The notes: generated by a model not told the origin, from the sequence alone. Counted from the first letter of the stretch, positions 45,250 through 56,332 are shown. The stretch: DNA of 64,000 bases from JAUIIK01 sp963709995 (GCA_963709995.1 CAVPYN010000013.1:70787-134786), one strand, 5' to 3'. Translations and numbers: made by a program.

Positions 45250-47197
45250 TTGGCCGCTCGCGGGGATGCAGTCGTATTCATCGTTGGGACTGGCGCAGGA
45301 GGGGCCCCGGTGTTTAGGACTCCAGCCGATTTCCAAGCTCATATTGCAACTGTCCAGGCACGCCTGCTCGAAGCGCGCGAGGGCAAGTGGGTTATCACCG
45401 TTGCCGTCAGCGAGGACTCGATCGCCAAGGGCGTGCGCGACGTCATCGCCACGCTCGAGCGCGAGCTTGAACGGCCAGGGCACGCCTCATCTCCTACGAA
45501 CCGTCGGCAGCGGCGGCTGGGCATGGGCCGATCCGTCGGTCGAGATCCAGTCACCAGACGGCCCGGCGGTCCTCTACGGCAATATCACACCTGAACGCGC
45601 GAAGTGACTCGCGGCGGGATCGCTGACGGGCGCTACCACGCTGAGTGGAGCGTTGGCGTCCGGGCAGACGAGCCCTTCGAAGGCCATCAACCGCTGACCG
45701 ATCACCCCTTCTTCGGCCGCCAGCGGCGAATCCTCTTCCGCGACGCCGGTGTGGTCGATCCCGAAGAGCATAGACGAGTACATCGCCGCCGGCGGGCTAC
45801 AGCGCCTTCGTCAAGGCAATCACTGCGATGACGCCCGACGAGGTGATCTCCGAAGTCTCGACCTCGAACGTGCGCGGCCGGGGTGGGGCGGGCTTTCCAG
45901 CCGGCATCAAGTGGGGCGGTGGACGCGATTCGCAGGCGCAACCGAAATACGTCGTCGTCAATTCGCACGAGGGCGAACCGAACGTCTACAAGGATCGACG
46001 GCTGATCGAGAGTTGTCCTCACCAGTTGCTCGAAGGCATCATGATCGCTTGCTATGCGATCGGCGCGAAGGTCGGCTACAACTACATTGGCGGCGAGCAT
46101 TTCCTGGCCGTCGACCGTTTCCACATCGCCGTCGCACAAGCCTACGAACTTGGGTTGCTGGGCGATGACGTTCTCGGTACCGGTATCAACATCCATGTCC
46201 GCACCCGGCTAGGTAGCGGCGCGTACATCGCCGGCGAAGAGATGGCGCTGCTGGAGTCGCTCGAAGGCAAGCAGGCGATGCCGCGCACGAAGCCGCCGTT
46301 CCCAACGGTCATCGGCTACCAGAACCGGCCGACGGTGCTGAACAACGCCGAGACGCTTTCAAATGTGCCCCACATCATCAACAACGGCGGCGAGTGGTTT
46401 GCCGGAATCGGCACCGAGCGCAGCAAGGGCACCAAACTGGTCACGATGCAGGGCCGCACCGAGCGTAGCGGCGTCGTCGAGGTCGAGATGGGCATGACCC
46501 TCTACGATCTCGTCTTCAATGTCTATGGCGGGATGCAGGACGGCTACGAGTTTGCCGGGTTGCAGACGGGTGGCGTCTCTGCCGGACCGATCACCCGCGA
46601 CATGCTCAAGGATTATCTCGTTGATTTTGACTCCCTGCGCGACAGTTGGCGGGATGCTCGGTTCCGGCGGTTACGTGCTATTCGACCACACCGTCGATCC
46701 AGTCGAGTTCGCGCTCTACCTGACCGAGTTCAGCCGCTGGGAGAGCTGCGGCAAATGCACTCCCTGCCGGCTGGGCTGTCCGGCGCTGGTCGAGATTCTC
46801 GCGACGCATCGCCAGCGGGCAGGGGCGGCCCAGGCGATATTGAGTTGATCGAGCGCCACAGCACAGGCGATGATCGAACTTGTCCCTGTGCGGACTCGGC
46901 GTTGCTGCACCCGCGCCGGTCATGGGCTTCCTGAAGTATTTCCGAGCCGAGTTCGAAAAGCGTATTTACGAGAAGGCCGGACACGGGAGCGCGCCGCTGG
47001 AGCTTGTCGGAATCCGAATCCCGCGACCGCGATCCCGCCCCGGCACCGTCTTACAGCTATACGGGCCAGTCGCCAACATCTCTCGGAGTTTCCGGCGACG
47101 ACTGATTCTGACGACCGACAGTCTGGATCTCCGTGACGAGACAACCGGCCGGATGTCCCGGCCGGCCTGGAGACAGAGTTGTTCGTCGCAGAATTGA
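45250..47197 (+). CDS. orphan NuoF-like (NADH/formate dehydrogenase 51-kDa type) subunit, frame-disrupted
   Basis: An N-terminal region (TTG 45250, VFRTPADFQAHIATVQARLL, then VITVAVSEDSIAKGVRDVIA) is followed after several frame changes by the FMN/NADH-binding core: VRGRGGAGFPAGIKWGGGRD and YIAGEEMALLESLEGKQAMP. The [4Fe-4S] motif is SRWESCGKCTPCRLGCPALV. The last piece (FLKYFRAEFEKRIYEKAG) lies in a frame that stays open to 47197, where the true end is unclear. At least five indels are present. No nuoE, nuoG or hydrogenase/formate dehydrogenase partner lies nearby, so it may be a diaphorase module of an unlinked complex. Confidence 0.76.
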
Positions 47198-48584
47198 TCC
47201 CACCAAGAATCATCGAACTGCCGCCGCCGCGCGCAACCGGACGGCGACCAACGACGGAGTTTCAGGCACGTCTATTCGTGGCTATTTTCGCGCTGCTCGT
47301 TATCGCGGGGGCCGCTCTGCTGATGTTGCCCTGGGTCAGCGCGAGCGGAGAACCGACTCCGGCCCTACCGATGCCCTCTTCACCGCCATGTCGGCGCTTT
47401 CGGTCACCGGCCTGGTGACTCTCGATACCGCAGACGCACTGGAACTGGTTTGGCCAGGTGATCATCCTGGTCCTGATCCAGATCGGCGGGCTTGGTTTCA
47501 TGGTCGGCACGAGCCTGGTGCTCGGCCTTCTGAGCCAGGGACATGGCCGTTTGCGCCACCAGCTCCTGATCGGCGGCAATATTCCAACGCTATCGTTGCA
47601 TGATGCTGTCGTTATGGCCCGCCGCATCGCGCGCTTCACCTTCATTGTTGAAGCTGTGGGCGCACTCCTGCTCACGTTGCGATTCATCAGGGATCACATG
47701 ACCCGTTGAATGCTTTCTGGCATGGCTTGTTCTATTCCATTTCGGCATTCTGTAACGCCGGTTTCGACTTGCAGGGAAATTTCAGTTCGTTTACTGCGTT
47801 CGAGGGTGGCTTTTCTGAACGTCGTTCTCATCATCTTGATCCAGGCTGGTTCACTTTCTTACTTCGCCCTTTCCGACGTCGCTCAAAACCGTCGCTGGAA
47901 ATTTCTCTCGGGGAACACCCGGTTGGTGCTGACGTTCAACGCGGCTCTATTATTCACCGGCATGGTCGTCTTTCTCGTTTCCGAGTGGAACGGCACGATG
48001 GCCGGGGCCAACTGGCTCACCGGCCACTTGTGGCGCTGTTTCAATCGGTATCGGCCCGCACCGCCGGTTTCGCGACGGTCGATTTCGCGACCGCAAATAC
48101 CTTCACCGACTTCTTCTGGGTCGCGTTGATGTTCGTCGGAGGGGCGTCCGGCTCGACCGCTGGCGGTGTCAAGTTCACGACATTCGCTGTGATTCTCGTT
48201 GCCGTGGCATCCGAGGTGCGCGGCGTGACCGATCCGCAGCTGTATCGCCGACGCGTGCCATTGACGATGGTCATGCGAGCGATCACCGTTGCAACGCTGT
48301 TCTTCCTGATTCATTTTGTCATGACTCTGGCATTGATCATCTCAGAGCACGCCTCTGGCCAGGACCCATCATTCACCTCGATGCTCTTCGAGGTTATGAG
48401 CGCTCAGGCGACCGTCGGGCTCTCAACCGGAATCACCCCGACCCTTTCCCCGGTTGGCAAGTTCATCATTGTGCTCACGATGTTCGTCGGTCGCCTCGGC
48501 CCGCTCACGCTTGCGTATGCGCTTGCCCAGCGGGAACGCACAATCCGCTACCGTTACCCTCCGATGACCGTCCATATTGGCTAG
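47179..48584 (+). CDS. trkH: TrkH/KtrB-type potassium transporter, frame-disrupted
   Basis: Four pore-loop segments can be followed across about five frame changes: TAMSALSVTGLVTLDT, SISAFCNAGFDLQGNFSS, QSVSARTAGFATVDF and EVMSAQATVGLSTGIT, each with the glycine of a K+ selectivity filter. Helix pairs between them (QVIILVLIQIGGLGFMVG, LMFVGGASGSTAGGVKF) match the TrkH/KtrB fold. The start at 47179 and the stop at 48584 give about 468 residues after correction. It moves K+ across the membrane with a cytosolic TrkA/KtrA partner, which is not in the window. Confidence 0.85.
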
Positions 48585-48757
48585 GACCTGAGATCCCAGC
48601 TCTGGCGGTAAGAAGCTGCCAGATGCTTTCTGATTATCACGCGGCTCTCCATCTCGGTTTTCACCGCGAACGACAACGTCCAGACCCTTCCCCCTTTGAC
48701 TCATTCGTGCGACGATAGAAAACTATGCAAACCTGACTGTGGGTGGAAGGGAAACTC

Positions 48758-49960
48758 ATGACGACGACCTATCTGGCAGCGCGCATCTTCGATGGCGTGG
48801 AGACGACGATCGAGGATGGCTTCATCACGGTAGATGGAGACAAGATCACTGCGATGGGGGCGAAATCCGATCTCGGCAGCGCGGCACAGGGCGCGGTTGA
48901 TCTCGGCGACGCGACGATCCTGCCGGGATTGATCAATATGCACACGCATATGACGTTCAGCGCGGATCGCGATGTGCTGGGCAACGCGCTCAATGACAGC
49001 CACGAGATGAAAATCGCGCGCGCAATCGAGAATCTGCGCAAAGCGCTCCATTCCGGCGTGACGACCGTCCGCGACTGCGGCGCGCCGAACGAGGTTGCTT
49101 TCGCCCTGAGGGCTGCTTCTGAGAATGGCCTGATCGAAGCTCCGCATGTCTGGACCGCAGGCCAGGTGCTGACGTCGACCGGCGGGCATTGCTATTACAT
49201 CGGCGTCGAGGTCGACTCGGTTGATGACATCAAGAAAGCGGTCCGCAATCAGGTCAAAGCTGGCGCTGACTTCATCAAGGTGATGGCGACCGGCGGCGGG
49301 CTAACGCCGAATACCTACCCGGAAAACGCCCAGTTCAGCCGCGACGAGTTGATCGCCCTGGCGGACGATTCCAGGCGTTTGGACCGCAAGATCGCGGCCC
49401 ACTGCCACGGCACCCCGGGCATCCGCAACGCGGTGGCGGCCGAAGTGACGACGATCGAGCACTGCTCCTTCATGACTCGAGAAGGAGTCGAGTACGAAGA
49501 TGACGTTGCCGTTCAGGTTGCCGAGAAGGGCATCTACGTGTGTCCAACGCTCAGCACCGGCGAGCGCGCCCGGCAGGCGGCACAGGAGGCGGGCATCCCG
49601 TTGCCGGCCCGTTTCGCCGGGATGCGTGAGAAGCGCGTTGACAACCTGCGGCGGATGTCTGACCTCGGCATCCAGTTTGTCTCCGGCAATGACGCGGGGG
49701 TGACGTTGACTGGTTTCGATGATTTCCAGCTCGATCTCGAGATGCTGGTTGAGTACATCGGCTTCACGAACGAGAAGGCCATTGCGACGGCTACCAGCGT
49801 GGCTGCCGAAGCGATTGGCACCGACGAGTACGGCACGCTGGCCGAAGGCAAACGCGCCGATCTCCTCGCCGTCAACGGCAACGCCCTCCACGACATCGGC
49901 GCTCTGCGCGACATTCAGCTCGTCATCAAGTCGGGCGAAGTGGTGGTTGATAACCGGTAG
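48758..49960 (+). CDS. amidohydrolase family protein (prolidase-like)
   Basis: ATG 48758 follows a GGAAGGGAA site and gives 400 intact residues. The metal site is clear: LPGLINMHTHMTFSADRDVL (HxH), FIKVMATGGGLTPNTY (carboxylated Lys), KIAAHCHGTPG, TTIEHCSFM and GIQFVSGNDAGVTLTG. The C-terminal DEYGTLAEGKRADLLAVNGN closes the composite domain. Relatives include Xaa-Pro dipeptidases and imidazolonepropionase-like enzymes; the substrate is unknown. A strong hairpin follows 46 bp after the stop. Confidence 0.88.
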   Translation: MTTTYLAARIFDGVETTIEDGFITVDGDKITAMGAKSDLGSAAQGAVDLGDATILPGLINMHTHMTFSADRDVLGNALNDSHEMKIARAIENLRKALHSGVTTVRDCGAPNEVAFALRAASENGLIEAPHVWTAGQVLTSTGGHCYYIGVEVDSVDDIKKAVRNQVKAGADFIKVMATGGGLTPNTYPENAQFSRDELIALADDSRRLDRKIAAHCHGTPGIRNAVAAEVTTIEHCSFMTREGVEYEDDVAVQVAEKGIYVCPTLSTGERARQAAQEAGIPLPARFAGMREKRVDNLRRMSDLGIQFVSGNDAGVTLTGFDDFQLDLEMLVEYIGFTNEKAIATATSVAAEAIGTDEYGTLAEGKRADLLAVNGNALHDIGALRDIQLVIKSGEVVVDNR

Positions 49961-50005
49961 GCCGGGGAAGTAGGTAGTTCGTAGTTTGTAGGAAAGCCAA
50001 CAGCC

Positions 50006-50035
50006 GACCCCTCCCTCGGTTTCGAGGGAGGGGTC
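50006..50035 (+). terminator. strong GC hairpin between convergent genes
   Basis: GACCCCTCCCTCG (50006-50018) is perfectly complementary to CGAGGGAGGGGTC (50023-50035) across a GTTT loop. It lies after the amidohydrolase stop and before the end of a small minus-strand gene, the usual place for a bidirectional terminator, although no T run follows. GGTAGTTCGTAG, also found as a reverse complement near 7402, lies just upstream. Confidence 0.6.
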
Positions 50036-50064
50036 GAGGGGTCGGGGGAGGGAGTTTCTCTGGC

Positions 50065-50283
50065 TTACCCCGCGTAACCGCTTACCGGCTCCTGCTTCAC
50101 AGACTGGGGCAGCGTCGCGCCGTCCAGCTTCGCCGCCAGGGCTACCAGCGCGGTTGCGATCCCGCGTCGCAGGGTTCCAGCCGGGCGGTTAGCCGTTGCT
50201 GTCTGCCAGTAGCTTTGGTTAATCGTGTCAGTCTGATTCCAGTGCGCGTTGATTCGCATATCGAGGTCGGTGCGGTCGAACAT
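50065..50283 (-). CDS. small hypothetical protein
   Basis: The 72-residue frame starts at ATG 50283 with GAAAGGGCA nearby, and ends at 50065. It is polar (NAHWNQTDTINQSYWQTATA) in the first half and has a weak amphipathic helix (RGIATALVALAAKLDGATLP). I recognise no family, and support rests on its position between the convergent terminator and the large regulator. Confidence 0.45.
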   Translation of the reverse strand: MFDRTDLDMRINAHWNQTDTINQSYWQTATANRPAGTLRRGIATALVALAAKLDGATLPQSVKQEPVSGYAG

Positions 50284-50442
50284 GGTGACTGCCCTTTCGG
50301 TGTCGCTCGCGGAGGCGAGTGCCTGTTTCTGATGTATCCACTGTAGGCAAGCAGAAACACTGGCACATCGTGGTGATTGATGATTCGTGAAAGTCGGGAT
50401 GGAGTAGCGGCCCTCAGCAATACTACTGAGTGCTGCGGGAAG

Positions 50443-53433
50443 CTACACCAGACTCTCGCGAATAGCGATCGCAGTAGCGGCGGTGCGGGAATCGACGCCG
50501 AGCTTGTTGCGGATATTGGCAACGTGGGACATTGCGGTGCGCGGGCTGATGAAGAGTTCTTCGGCTATCTCGCGGTCGGTCCGGCCATCGACGAGCAGCC
50601 GAAGCACTTCCAGCTCGCGCGGAGAAAGACCGTAGGCGTCGCTGCCGTCGTCGATCTCTGCTTCTATGGCTGCCAGAAGCTCCGCGATGACATTGAGCGT
50701 CGGCTGCGCAAGGAGCGGCTCGCAGATCGCCTGGGCTTCGTCAAGCGCCTCTCGCGCCGCATCCCGATCTCTCTTCGCCATCCGCAAGCGCCCGATTTCG
50801 ACTAACGTCAATGCTCGTTCGAATGGCGCTGCACACGCATCAGCGAGTTCAAGCGCCGCGGTCAGGTGTTCGCTCGCGTCGTCCAGATGATTCTCGATCG
50901 TGTCGAGGTAACCGAGGAAACGACGGCAGGCGAGTAGCGCCAGCGGTTGCCGGGGATCCGACGCATAGCCCAGCGCTTCGGTAGCATGCTCCCGCGACTT
51001 CGCCAGGTCGTTCAGTGCCAGCCAATACTGCGCCCAGTGGAGGTTCGCGGTCGGGCGAGTGATAATCCCCTCGGCCCAGGCAAGCCACTTCTCGTGAAGT
51101 TCCAACCAGGGCAGGGCCACCGATAGATCCCCTTGATCGAGTGCCAGACTAGCGGTCAAATCGATCGCAAGTAGGCCAGGAAAGTACTCAACCGAGCCGA
51201 GTGGCGTCTCCAATCCCTCGGGCAGAACTTTGCGTACTTGTTCCCATGCATCGATGAAACGCCCCTGATAGTGTGCAATTCGCCCGCTTACAACCGTCGC
51301 TTGATTTCGGAATCCAACACCACCCGCCTGGGTTGCCCACCATGCGGCGTTGGCAGAAGCTCGCTGCCAGTCACCCTCCACCAGACTGATCAAGACCGAG
51401 GTCGGATCCTGAACCTCACGATGGTGAATCCTGTGTGTCGTGGCCTGTTGCCAGGACGCAGCAAGTTTCCGAGCTAGTTCCCTACGCTCCTCGACTCTAT
51501 CCGTCCCATAACCCATGATGACCATATTGAGCAGGTTGTACTGTTCAGCAGCCACCATAATGAGATGCCCCATTCGGAGGTACTCGGCTTGCGCCCGTTC
51601 GGACCATGTCCGGGCCAGTTCCGGATGACCGGTCGTTGCATAGGCCACGGATAGTCCCTGGAATACATCGGGGTAATGCCCAGCCCACAAAGGGGCGACA
51701 TTCTTCTCAGTCGGCAATCGGTCTAGGCGACCGATGAATGCTTCTCCCAATTCGATTGCCTCACGATAGTAGCCAGCGAGCGCCAACCACTCGGACAGCG
51801 TGGCCGGGCCGATGACGCCAACCGTCGGATCATCTGCTCGCGGGAGCAACGATTCTGGCACATCCTCGCTTCTGTATTTGCCTTCAGGATCGCTGTCCGA
51901 GATGCGTTCAATCTGCGACACGCCGGCGCGCATCTTCGCAAGACCTGGACCTAGCATTCCCCCCTGGCAAAGCAGTAGTCCCCGCGCCCCCAGACTGCAA
52001 GCAACCAGCAGGGCGTCGTCGCTTGCATGCCCTTGTACTTCAGCGGATGACAGCGATTGAAGTCCGCGCTCTCGATCCGAGGCGCGTAAGAGCATTCCGA
52101 TTCTGTACAGAAGCCAACCAAGTTGACCGCTCTGGGAGCCCTCACCACGGAGCAGGTCGATTGCATGTTGATACCGCTCAACCGCTGCGAGCCAGGCATA
52201 TTGGTGTTGAGCGCGTTCACCAGCCCTGATGAGCCAGTGTGCGGCACGCTCGTCACTGGCCCGGGCGTAGTGGTGGGAAAGTTCGTCTGGATCGGGTCGG
52301 GATTCTCTTTCGAGCGCCTCGGCAATCTGGCGGTGCAGGCTACGGCGGCGAGGAAGCGCCATGCGGGAGTAGAGTGCATCCCGCAGGAGGGCATGCGAGA
52401 ATTCGTAACCTGTGCCGGTCGCGTCTTCCGTCAGGACGTTGTGCCTGACGGCGGCTTCTATGGTGCTCGCGAGCGTCGCGTCGTCTTCATCGCTCGTGAT
52501 TATCTTCCAGACATCGTAGGAGACGACATGTCCAATCGTCGCTGCGATATGCAGGCGCTCTTGATCGACGGGATCGAGGCGATCCAGTTTCGCGTCGAGC
52601 GTCTGTTGGAGCAGTGGCGGCAGACCGAGCTGAAACGACGCTGCCAGCAGCCAATGATCATCGTCAGCACGTAGCACCCGGCTCTCTTCAAGTTCTTGCA
52701 GGAGTTCACCTGCATAGAATGGGTTACCGTCACTGCGTTCGAGCAGATAGTCGACGAGCCGTTCTCGATCCGATCGATCGAGCGTATAGCGTTGCTCGAC
52801 AAGCGTTGCAAGGTTCATCTGATCCAGCCGCCTGAGCATGACACGTTCAACCGGGGACTCCCGCAGCAACGCGGGCAATTGACCGTAGAGCGGGTCGCCT
52901 CTGACGACCTCGTCTTCCCGGTAGGTCGCGACGATGAGCAGTCGCCGCCCGGACAGTTGACGCGCCAGAAAGCGCAATAGATCGACGCTCGCCTCATCCA
53001 CCCAGTGCAGATCCTCAAGGAGGATGAGCAGTGGCGTTTGTTCCGCGATGTCCGCAACGAGGCCATCGACTTCGAGGAAGAGCGCTCCCTGGCTGCCGAG
53101 CCGTCGCAAGCCCTCCGCATCGCGCATCGTCTCGGGAATCTCCGGCAGGTCGCCGGTTGGCTTGTAGGAACGGAAAAAGGCTTCGATCCACGGTCCATAG
53201 GGCGGCGTCGTCGTTAGGTCATAACAACCGCCCCGTAGTACCAGCCAGCCATTATTTGCCGCGCCCGTCGAGAGATTGCGAATCAGCGTCGTCTTCCCGA
53301 TGCCCGCCTCGCCGCTGACGAGAGTGAGAGAGCCCTGTCCGTTCTTCGCTGCATCAAGCAGGCTATGAAGCCGCTCCCGCTCACGGTCGCGGCCAACGAT
53401 GAATGGATCACGCTGCAGTGAATGTTCTGGCAT
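50443..53433 (-). CDS. large LuxR-family (LAL-type) ATP-binding transcriptional regulator
   Basis: The intact 996-residue protein has an N-terminal AAA_16 ATPase (Walker A LVSGEAGIGKTTLIRN near residue 40, Walker B LLILLEDLHWVDEASVDLLR, sensor region LLIVATYREDEVVRGDPL), a long tetratricopeptide-like helical middle, and a C-terminal LuxR HTH (LSPRELEVLRLLVDGRTDRE then EELFISPRTAMSHVANI) at residues about 930-990. MalT-type regulators integrate a ligand and ATP state to activate transcription. Its inducer and target are unknown; the nearby dehydrogenase and GMC genes are possible targets. Confidence 0.9.
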   Translation of the reverse strand: MPEHSLQRDPFIVGRDRERERLHSLLDAAKNGQGSLTLVSGEAGIGKTTLIRNLSTGAANNGWLVLRGGCYDLTTTPPYGPWIEAFFRSYKPTGDLPEIPETMRDAEGLRRLGSQGALFLEVDGLVADIAEQTPLLILLEDLHWVDEASVDLLRFLARQLSGRRLLIVATYREDEVVRGDPLYGQLPALLRESPVERVMLRRLDQMNLATLVEQRYTLDRSDRERLVDYLLERSDGNPFYAGELLQELEESRVLRADDDHWLLAASFQLGLPPLLQQTLDAKLDRLDPVDQERLHIAATIGHVVSYDVWKIITSDEDDATLASTIEAAVRHNVLTEDATGTGYEFSHALLRDALYSRMALPRRRSLHRQIAEALERESRPDPDELSHHYARASDERAAHWLIRAGERAQHQYAWLAAVERYQHAIDLLRGEGSQSGQLGWLLYRIGMLLRASDRERGLQSLSSAEVQGHASDDALLVACSLGARGLLLCQGGMLGPGLAKMRAGVSQIERISDSDPEGKYRSEDVPESLLPRADDPTVGVIGPATLSEWLALAGYYREAIELGEAFIGRLDRLPTEKNVAPLWAGHYPDVFQGLSVAYATTGHPELARTWSERAQAEYLRMGHLIMVAAEQYNLLNMVIMGYGTDRVEERRELARKLAASWQQATTHRIHHREVQDPTSVLISLVEGDWQRASANAAWWATQAGGVGFRNQATVVSGRIAHYQGRFIDAWEQVRKVLPEGLETPLGSVEYFPGLLAIDLTASLALDQGDLSVALPWLELHEKWLAWAEGIITRPTANLHWAQYWLALNDLAKSREHATEALGYASDPRQPLALLACRRFLGYLDTIENHLDDASEHLTAALELADACAAPFERALTLVEIGRLRMAKRDRDAAREALDEAQAICEPLLAQPTLNVIAELLAAIEAEIDDGSDAYGLSPRELEVLRLLVDGRTDREIAEELFISPRTAMSHVANIRNKLGVDSRTAATAIAIRESLV

Positions 53434-53518
53434 CGGTGTCCTGACCGTCGCTCCATGGCTAGATTGTGGTTATGACTCAACCCTACCGCTGTTAACCGCG
53501 TCGATGTCCAGTGAATGG

Positions 53519-54445
53519 CTAGTGGAATCCAATTGTCTCTCGACTTTCTGATTCATCTTGAGCGACCTCCCCCGCCAGCGCCGCAATCACGCCCATGCCA
53601 TCGCGCGAGGTATCGCGGTTCTCGGGGGTTTCCTGGCCGATCGCGGTGGTTTCGACGAGGCGGTACATGTCGGCTGCGCCCTGGAAGATACGTGGGGTCA
53701 AGCCGAGGTGCTCGAAGGTGGCGGCAATCTCTTCCATCTCACCGACCCAGCGGTAGGCCTTCGGCGGCATCGTCGGGATGGCGTTCTCGATCCACTCGCG
53801 GACCATCTGCATACTGCCCATCTGCTCCTCGCGCAGATCGTCCTCAAGCCCCATCAGCTTCGCGGCCAGCAGCAACTCGGTGCCAAGCGCCTGCATGCCT
53901 TTGGTCAGCGCGCCGTAGCACATTTTCATACCCGACGCCTGGCCGACGTTACCGGCCAGCACCCGGACATCCAGCCTGAAGTCGCGCAACTGAGCGAACT
54001 CGTCTGCGCCAGGTCCGGAGGAATAGAAACGGGTGCCGGACCCAGAGGGTGCCCCACGCGGTGGCGGGCCGACGATACCGCCATCGGCAAAACGACCGCC
54101 TGCTGTGGTGATGATCTCCGATATTGACTGGACGGTCTGCGGCGCGATCGCGTTGAGATCGACGTAGAGCAAGTCGGAGCCGGTGGCTTTCATCGCCTCT
54201 GCAACCCGTTCGGCGAGCTCGGTCGCCCTGGCCGGCACCAGGACTGAGAGGAATACGTCGGCTGCTTCGACCAGCGCCTCCATTGTGCCTGCGTCCTCGA
54301 TACCCGCCTCGCGAGCGAGATTGTGCGTTCGCTCGCTACGCCCCTCCAGGCAGGTCAGCACCTCGAGCCCGTTCTGGACGAGTACAGCGCCGATCGAGTG
54401 GCCCATGTCGCCCGGGCTCATCAGCGCGATGGTCTGGATAGTCAT
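53519..54445 (-). CDS. NAD(P)-binding 6-phosphogluconate/3-hydroxyisobutyrate dehydrogenase-like (DUF1932 C-terminal)
   Basis: The 308-residue protein begins TIQTIALMSPGDMGHSIGAV, a Rossmann loop with Ser-Pro in place of one Gly (GxMSPGDMG, as usual for this subgroup), followed by ADVFLSVLVPARATELAERV, LLYVDLNAIAPQTVQSISEI and the catalytic-Lys helix QASGMKMCYGALTKGMQALG. The C-terminal domain matches DUF1932. It reduces or oxidises a hydroxy acid that I cannot identify. It lies upstream of the LuxR regulator, 85 bp from its start. Confidence 0.85.
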   Translation of the reverse strand: MTIQTIALMSPGDMGHSIGAVLVQNGLEVLTCLEGRSERTHNLAREAGIEDAGTMEALVEAADVFLSVLVPARATELAERVAEAMKATGSDLLYVDLNAIAPQTVQSISEIITTAGGRFADGGIVGPPPRGAPSGSGTRFYSSGPGADEFAQLRDFRLDVRVLAGNVGQASGMKMCYGALTKGMQALGTELLLAAKLMGLEDDLREEQMGSMQMVREWIENAIPTMPPKAYRWVGEMEEIAATFEHLGLTPRIFQGAADMYRLVETTAIGQETPENRDTSRDGMGVIAALAGEVAQDESESRETIGFH

Positions 54446-54719
54446 GATTGTCTTCTCCCTGGTGTTCTGGCCCGATTCGACCAGTCTTCATCATAGTCGG
54501 TGATTGATCGCCAGCCGACAACTACTCCGCCGAAACCCAATTTCATCCCCGTTGGCATCCCGAGGAGGAGGCTTTGGGACGACGAGGGATCTACGAACCC
54601 TCGACTGTGGTTGTGTCAGACCTAGATCCTTCACTGCTCGGAGCCTTCGTTCAGGATGCCAACAAAGGGGTGCGCAAGAATCCCTAGAGGCGACCATCCG
54701 AACCGATTCATAGCGACGC

Positions 54720-56332
54720 TCAAGCACCGGCTACGCTGTTAAGTTTCAAAATCCGGTCCGCGCAACGCAACGCCAGCGCGCCTATCGTCGACGTTGGGTT
54801 GACTGAACCACCGGTGACAAACGAAGAGCCGTCACAAATGTAGAGATTCGGCACGTCCCAGCACTGATGGTTGGGGTCGGTTACAGACGATTTCGGGGTC
54901 ATCGCCCATCCTGCACGTTCCCAACAGGTGCCAGGCCGGATTCGGATCGGAAATACTCGATAGCAATCTGGATGCACCGGCCGCGTCGGCCAGTTCCTGC
55001 GCGCGTTCCATCCCGAATTCGACCAGCTTGCGATCGTTCGTCATGCAGTTGCCAGTGCACCTTCGCGCCGGGGAGGCCGCTCGAATCGAGTTGCATCATG
55101 ATCGAGTTCGACCCGATTGTCATAGACCGGTAGATCCTCAGCCTGAACGCTGAACCAGATCTCGTGGTTGAAGTAGCGCGCGAACTCCTCGCGATGATCT
55201 GACGCCCCACGGCAGACCGAGTGCCGCCGGAGCTGGGGTCGCCCCGCGCCCGATCTGATAGGTGAAGCCGTTGACGAAGCCGCGCGCGACATCGGTGTCG
55301 TAGAACTCCTGGCTCATGATCGGCGCGCCGTAGGCACCGGCAAAGCTGTCGATTGGCTCATCGAAGACCATGTGATTGTCGGCATAGGCGTGGTGCATTA
55401 GATAGCGACCAACCAGCCCGGAACTATTGGCGAACCCGTCTGGGTGCGCGCTGTTCGCCGCAGAGAGGAAGAGGATGCGTGGCGTGCCGATGCCACCAGC
55501 GGCGAGGACGACGATGTCGGCCTCGATCTGTGCGCTGGCTGCCGTCGCGCAGGTCGATGTACTCGACGCCGCTGGCCGCTCCCCGTGCGTTGGTTACGTC
55601 GCGATGGACTCAACGCGCGAAAGGGCCGAATCTCGACCCCGTTCGCCATCGCCTTCGGGAGATAGGTATGCGTCACCGTCGCCAGCGAGCCACGCGGGCA
55701 GCCGTTGCGGCATGCGCCACACTGGTTGCAGGCGACTCGGCCGTCGTAGTCCTCGCTGAGGATCGCGTTGTCAGCTGGCCACCAGTGCCATCCGAGCCGG
55801 TCAAAGCCGGCGGTCAGCTTCGTCGTGTGCAAGCCGAAGGGCAGCGGCCGCGTCTGGCGGGAGCCGACGCGGCTGGGTTGGCTGGATCGCCAGCGATGCC
55901 GGAGACACCCATCTCGCGATCGTTCAATTCGTAGTAGGGCGCAAGATCCTCATAGCTGATCGGCCAGTCCGCCGAGCCTTCGATGACCGTGCTCAGTGCC
56001 CTTGCGAAAATCGACCGGCTTCAGTCCTTGGCCAGTGGGCGTTGTAGTGAACGGTGCTGCCACCGATGGCGTTGTAGAGCATCACATCGACGCTGTCGCA
56101 GGCTGACAGGGTAGTCGGCGTCGAGCTTGCGGAGGTTCGGGCTGCGGCCCCAGCGCCGGCGCAGGGCAAACTCGAATTCGTTGCTGTAGTGCGGGTGTTC
56201 GCCCGGCGGCACCCAGCTGCCCTGATCGAGCATGACAATTCGCACGCCGTTGTCGCTCAATCGCTTGGCGATTGCTGCTCCGGCCATGCCTGCGCCAACG
56301 ATCAGCACGTCGGCTCGTTGCTCGCTGCTCAT
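54720..56332 (-). CDS. GMC-family oxidoreductase, frame-disrupted
   Basis: ATG 56332 starts MSSEQRADVLIVGAGMAGAA (FAD dinucleotide fold). Further pieces in different frames are LYNAIGGSTVHYNAHWPR, GTCRMGDDPEIV and the C-terminal DVPNLYICDGSSFVTGGSVN leading to NPTSTIGALALRCADRIL, with catalytic His and Asn in the usual order. At least five indels interrupt the roughly 540-residue protein. It should oxidise an alcohol or sugar with FAD. It follows the gluconate dehydrogenase subunit-3-like gene, whose frame runs into it. Confidence 0.78.
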
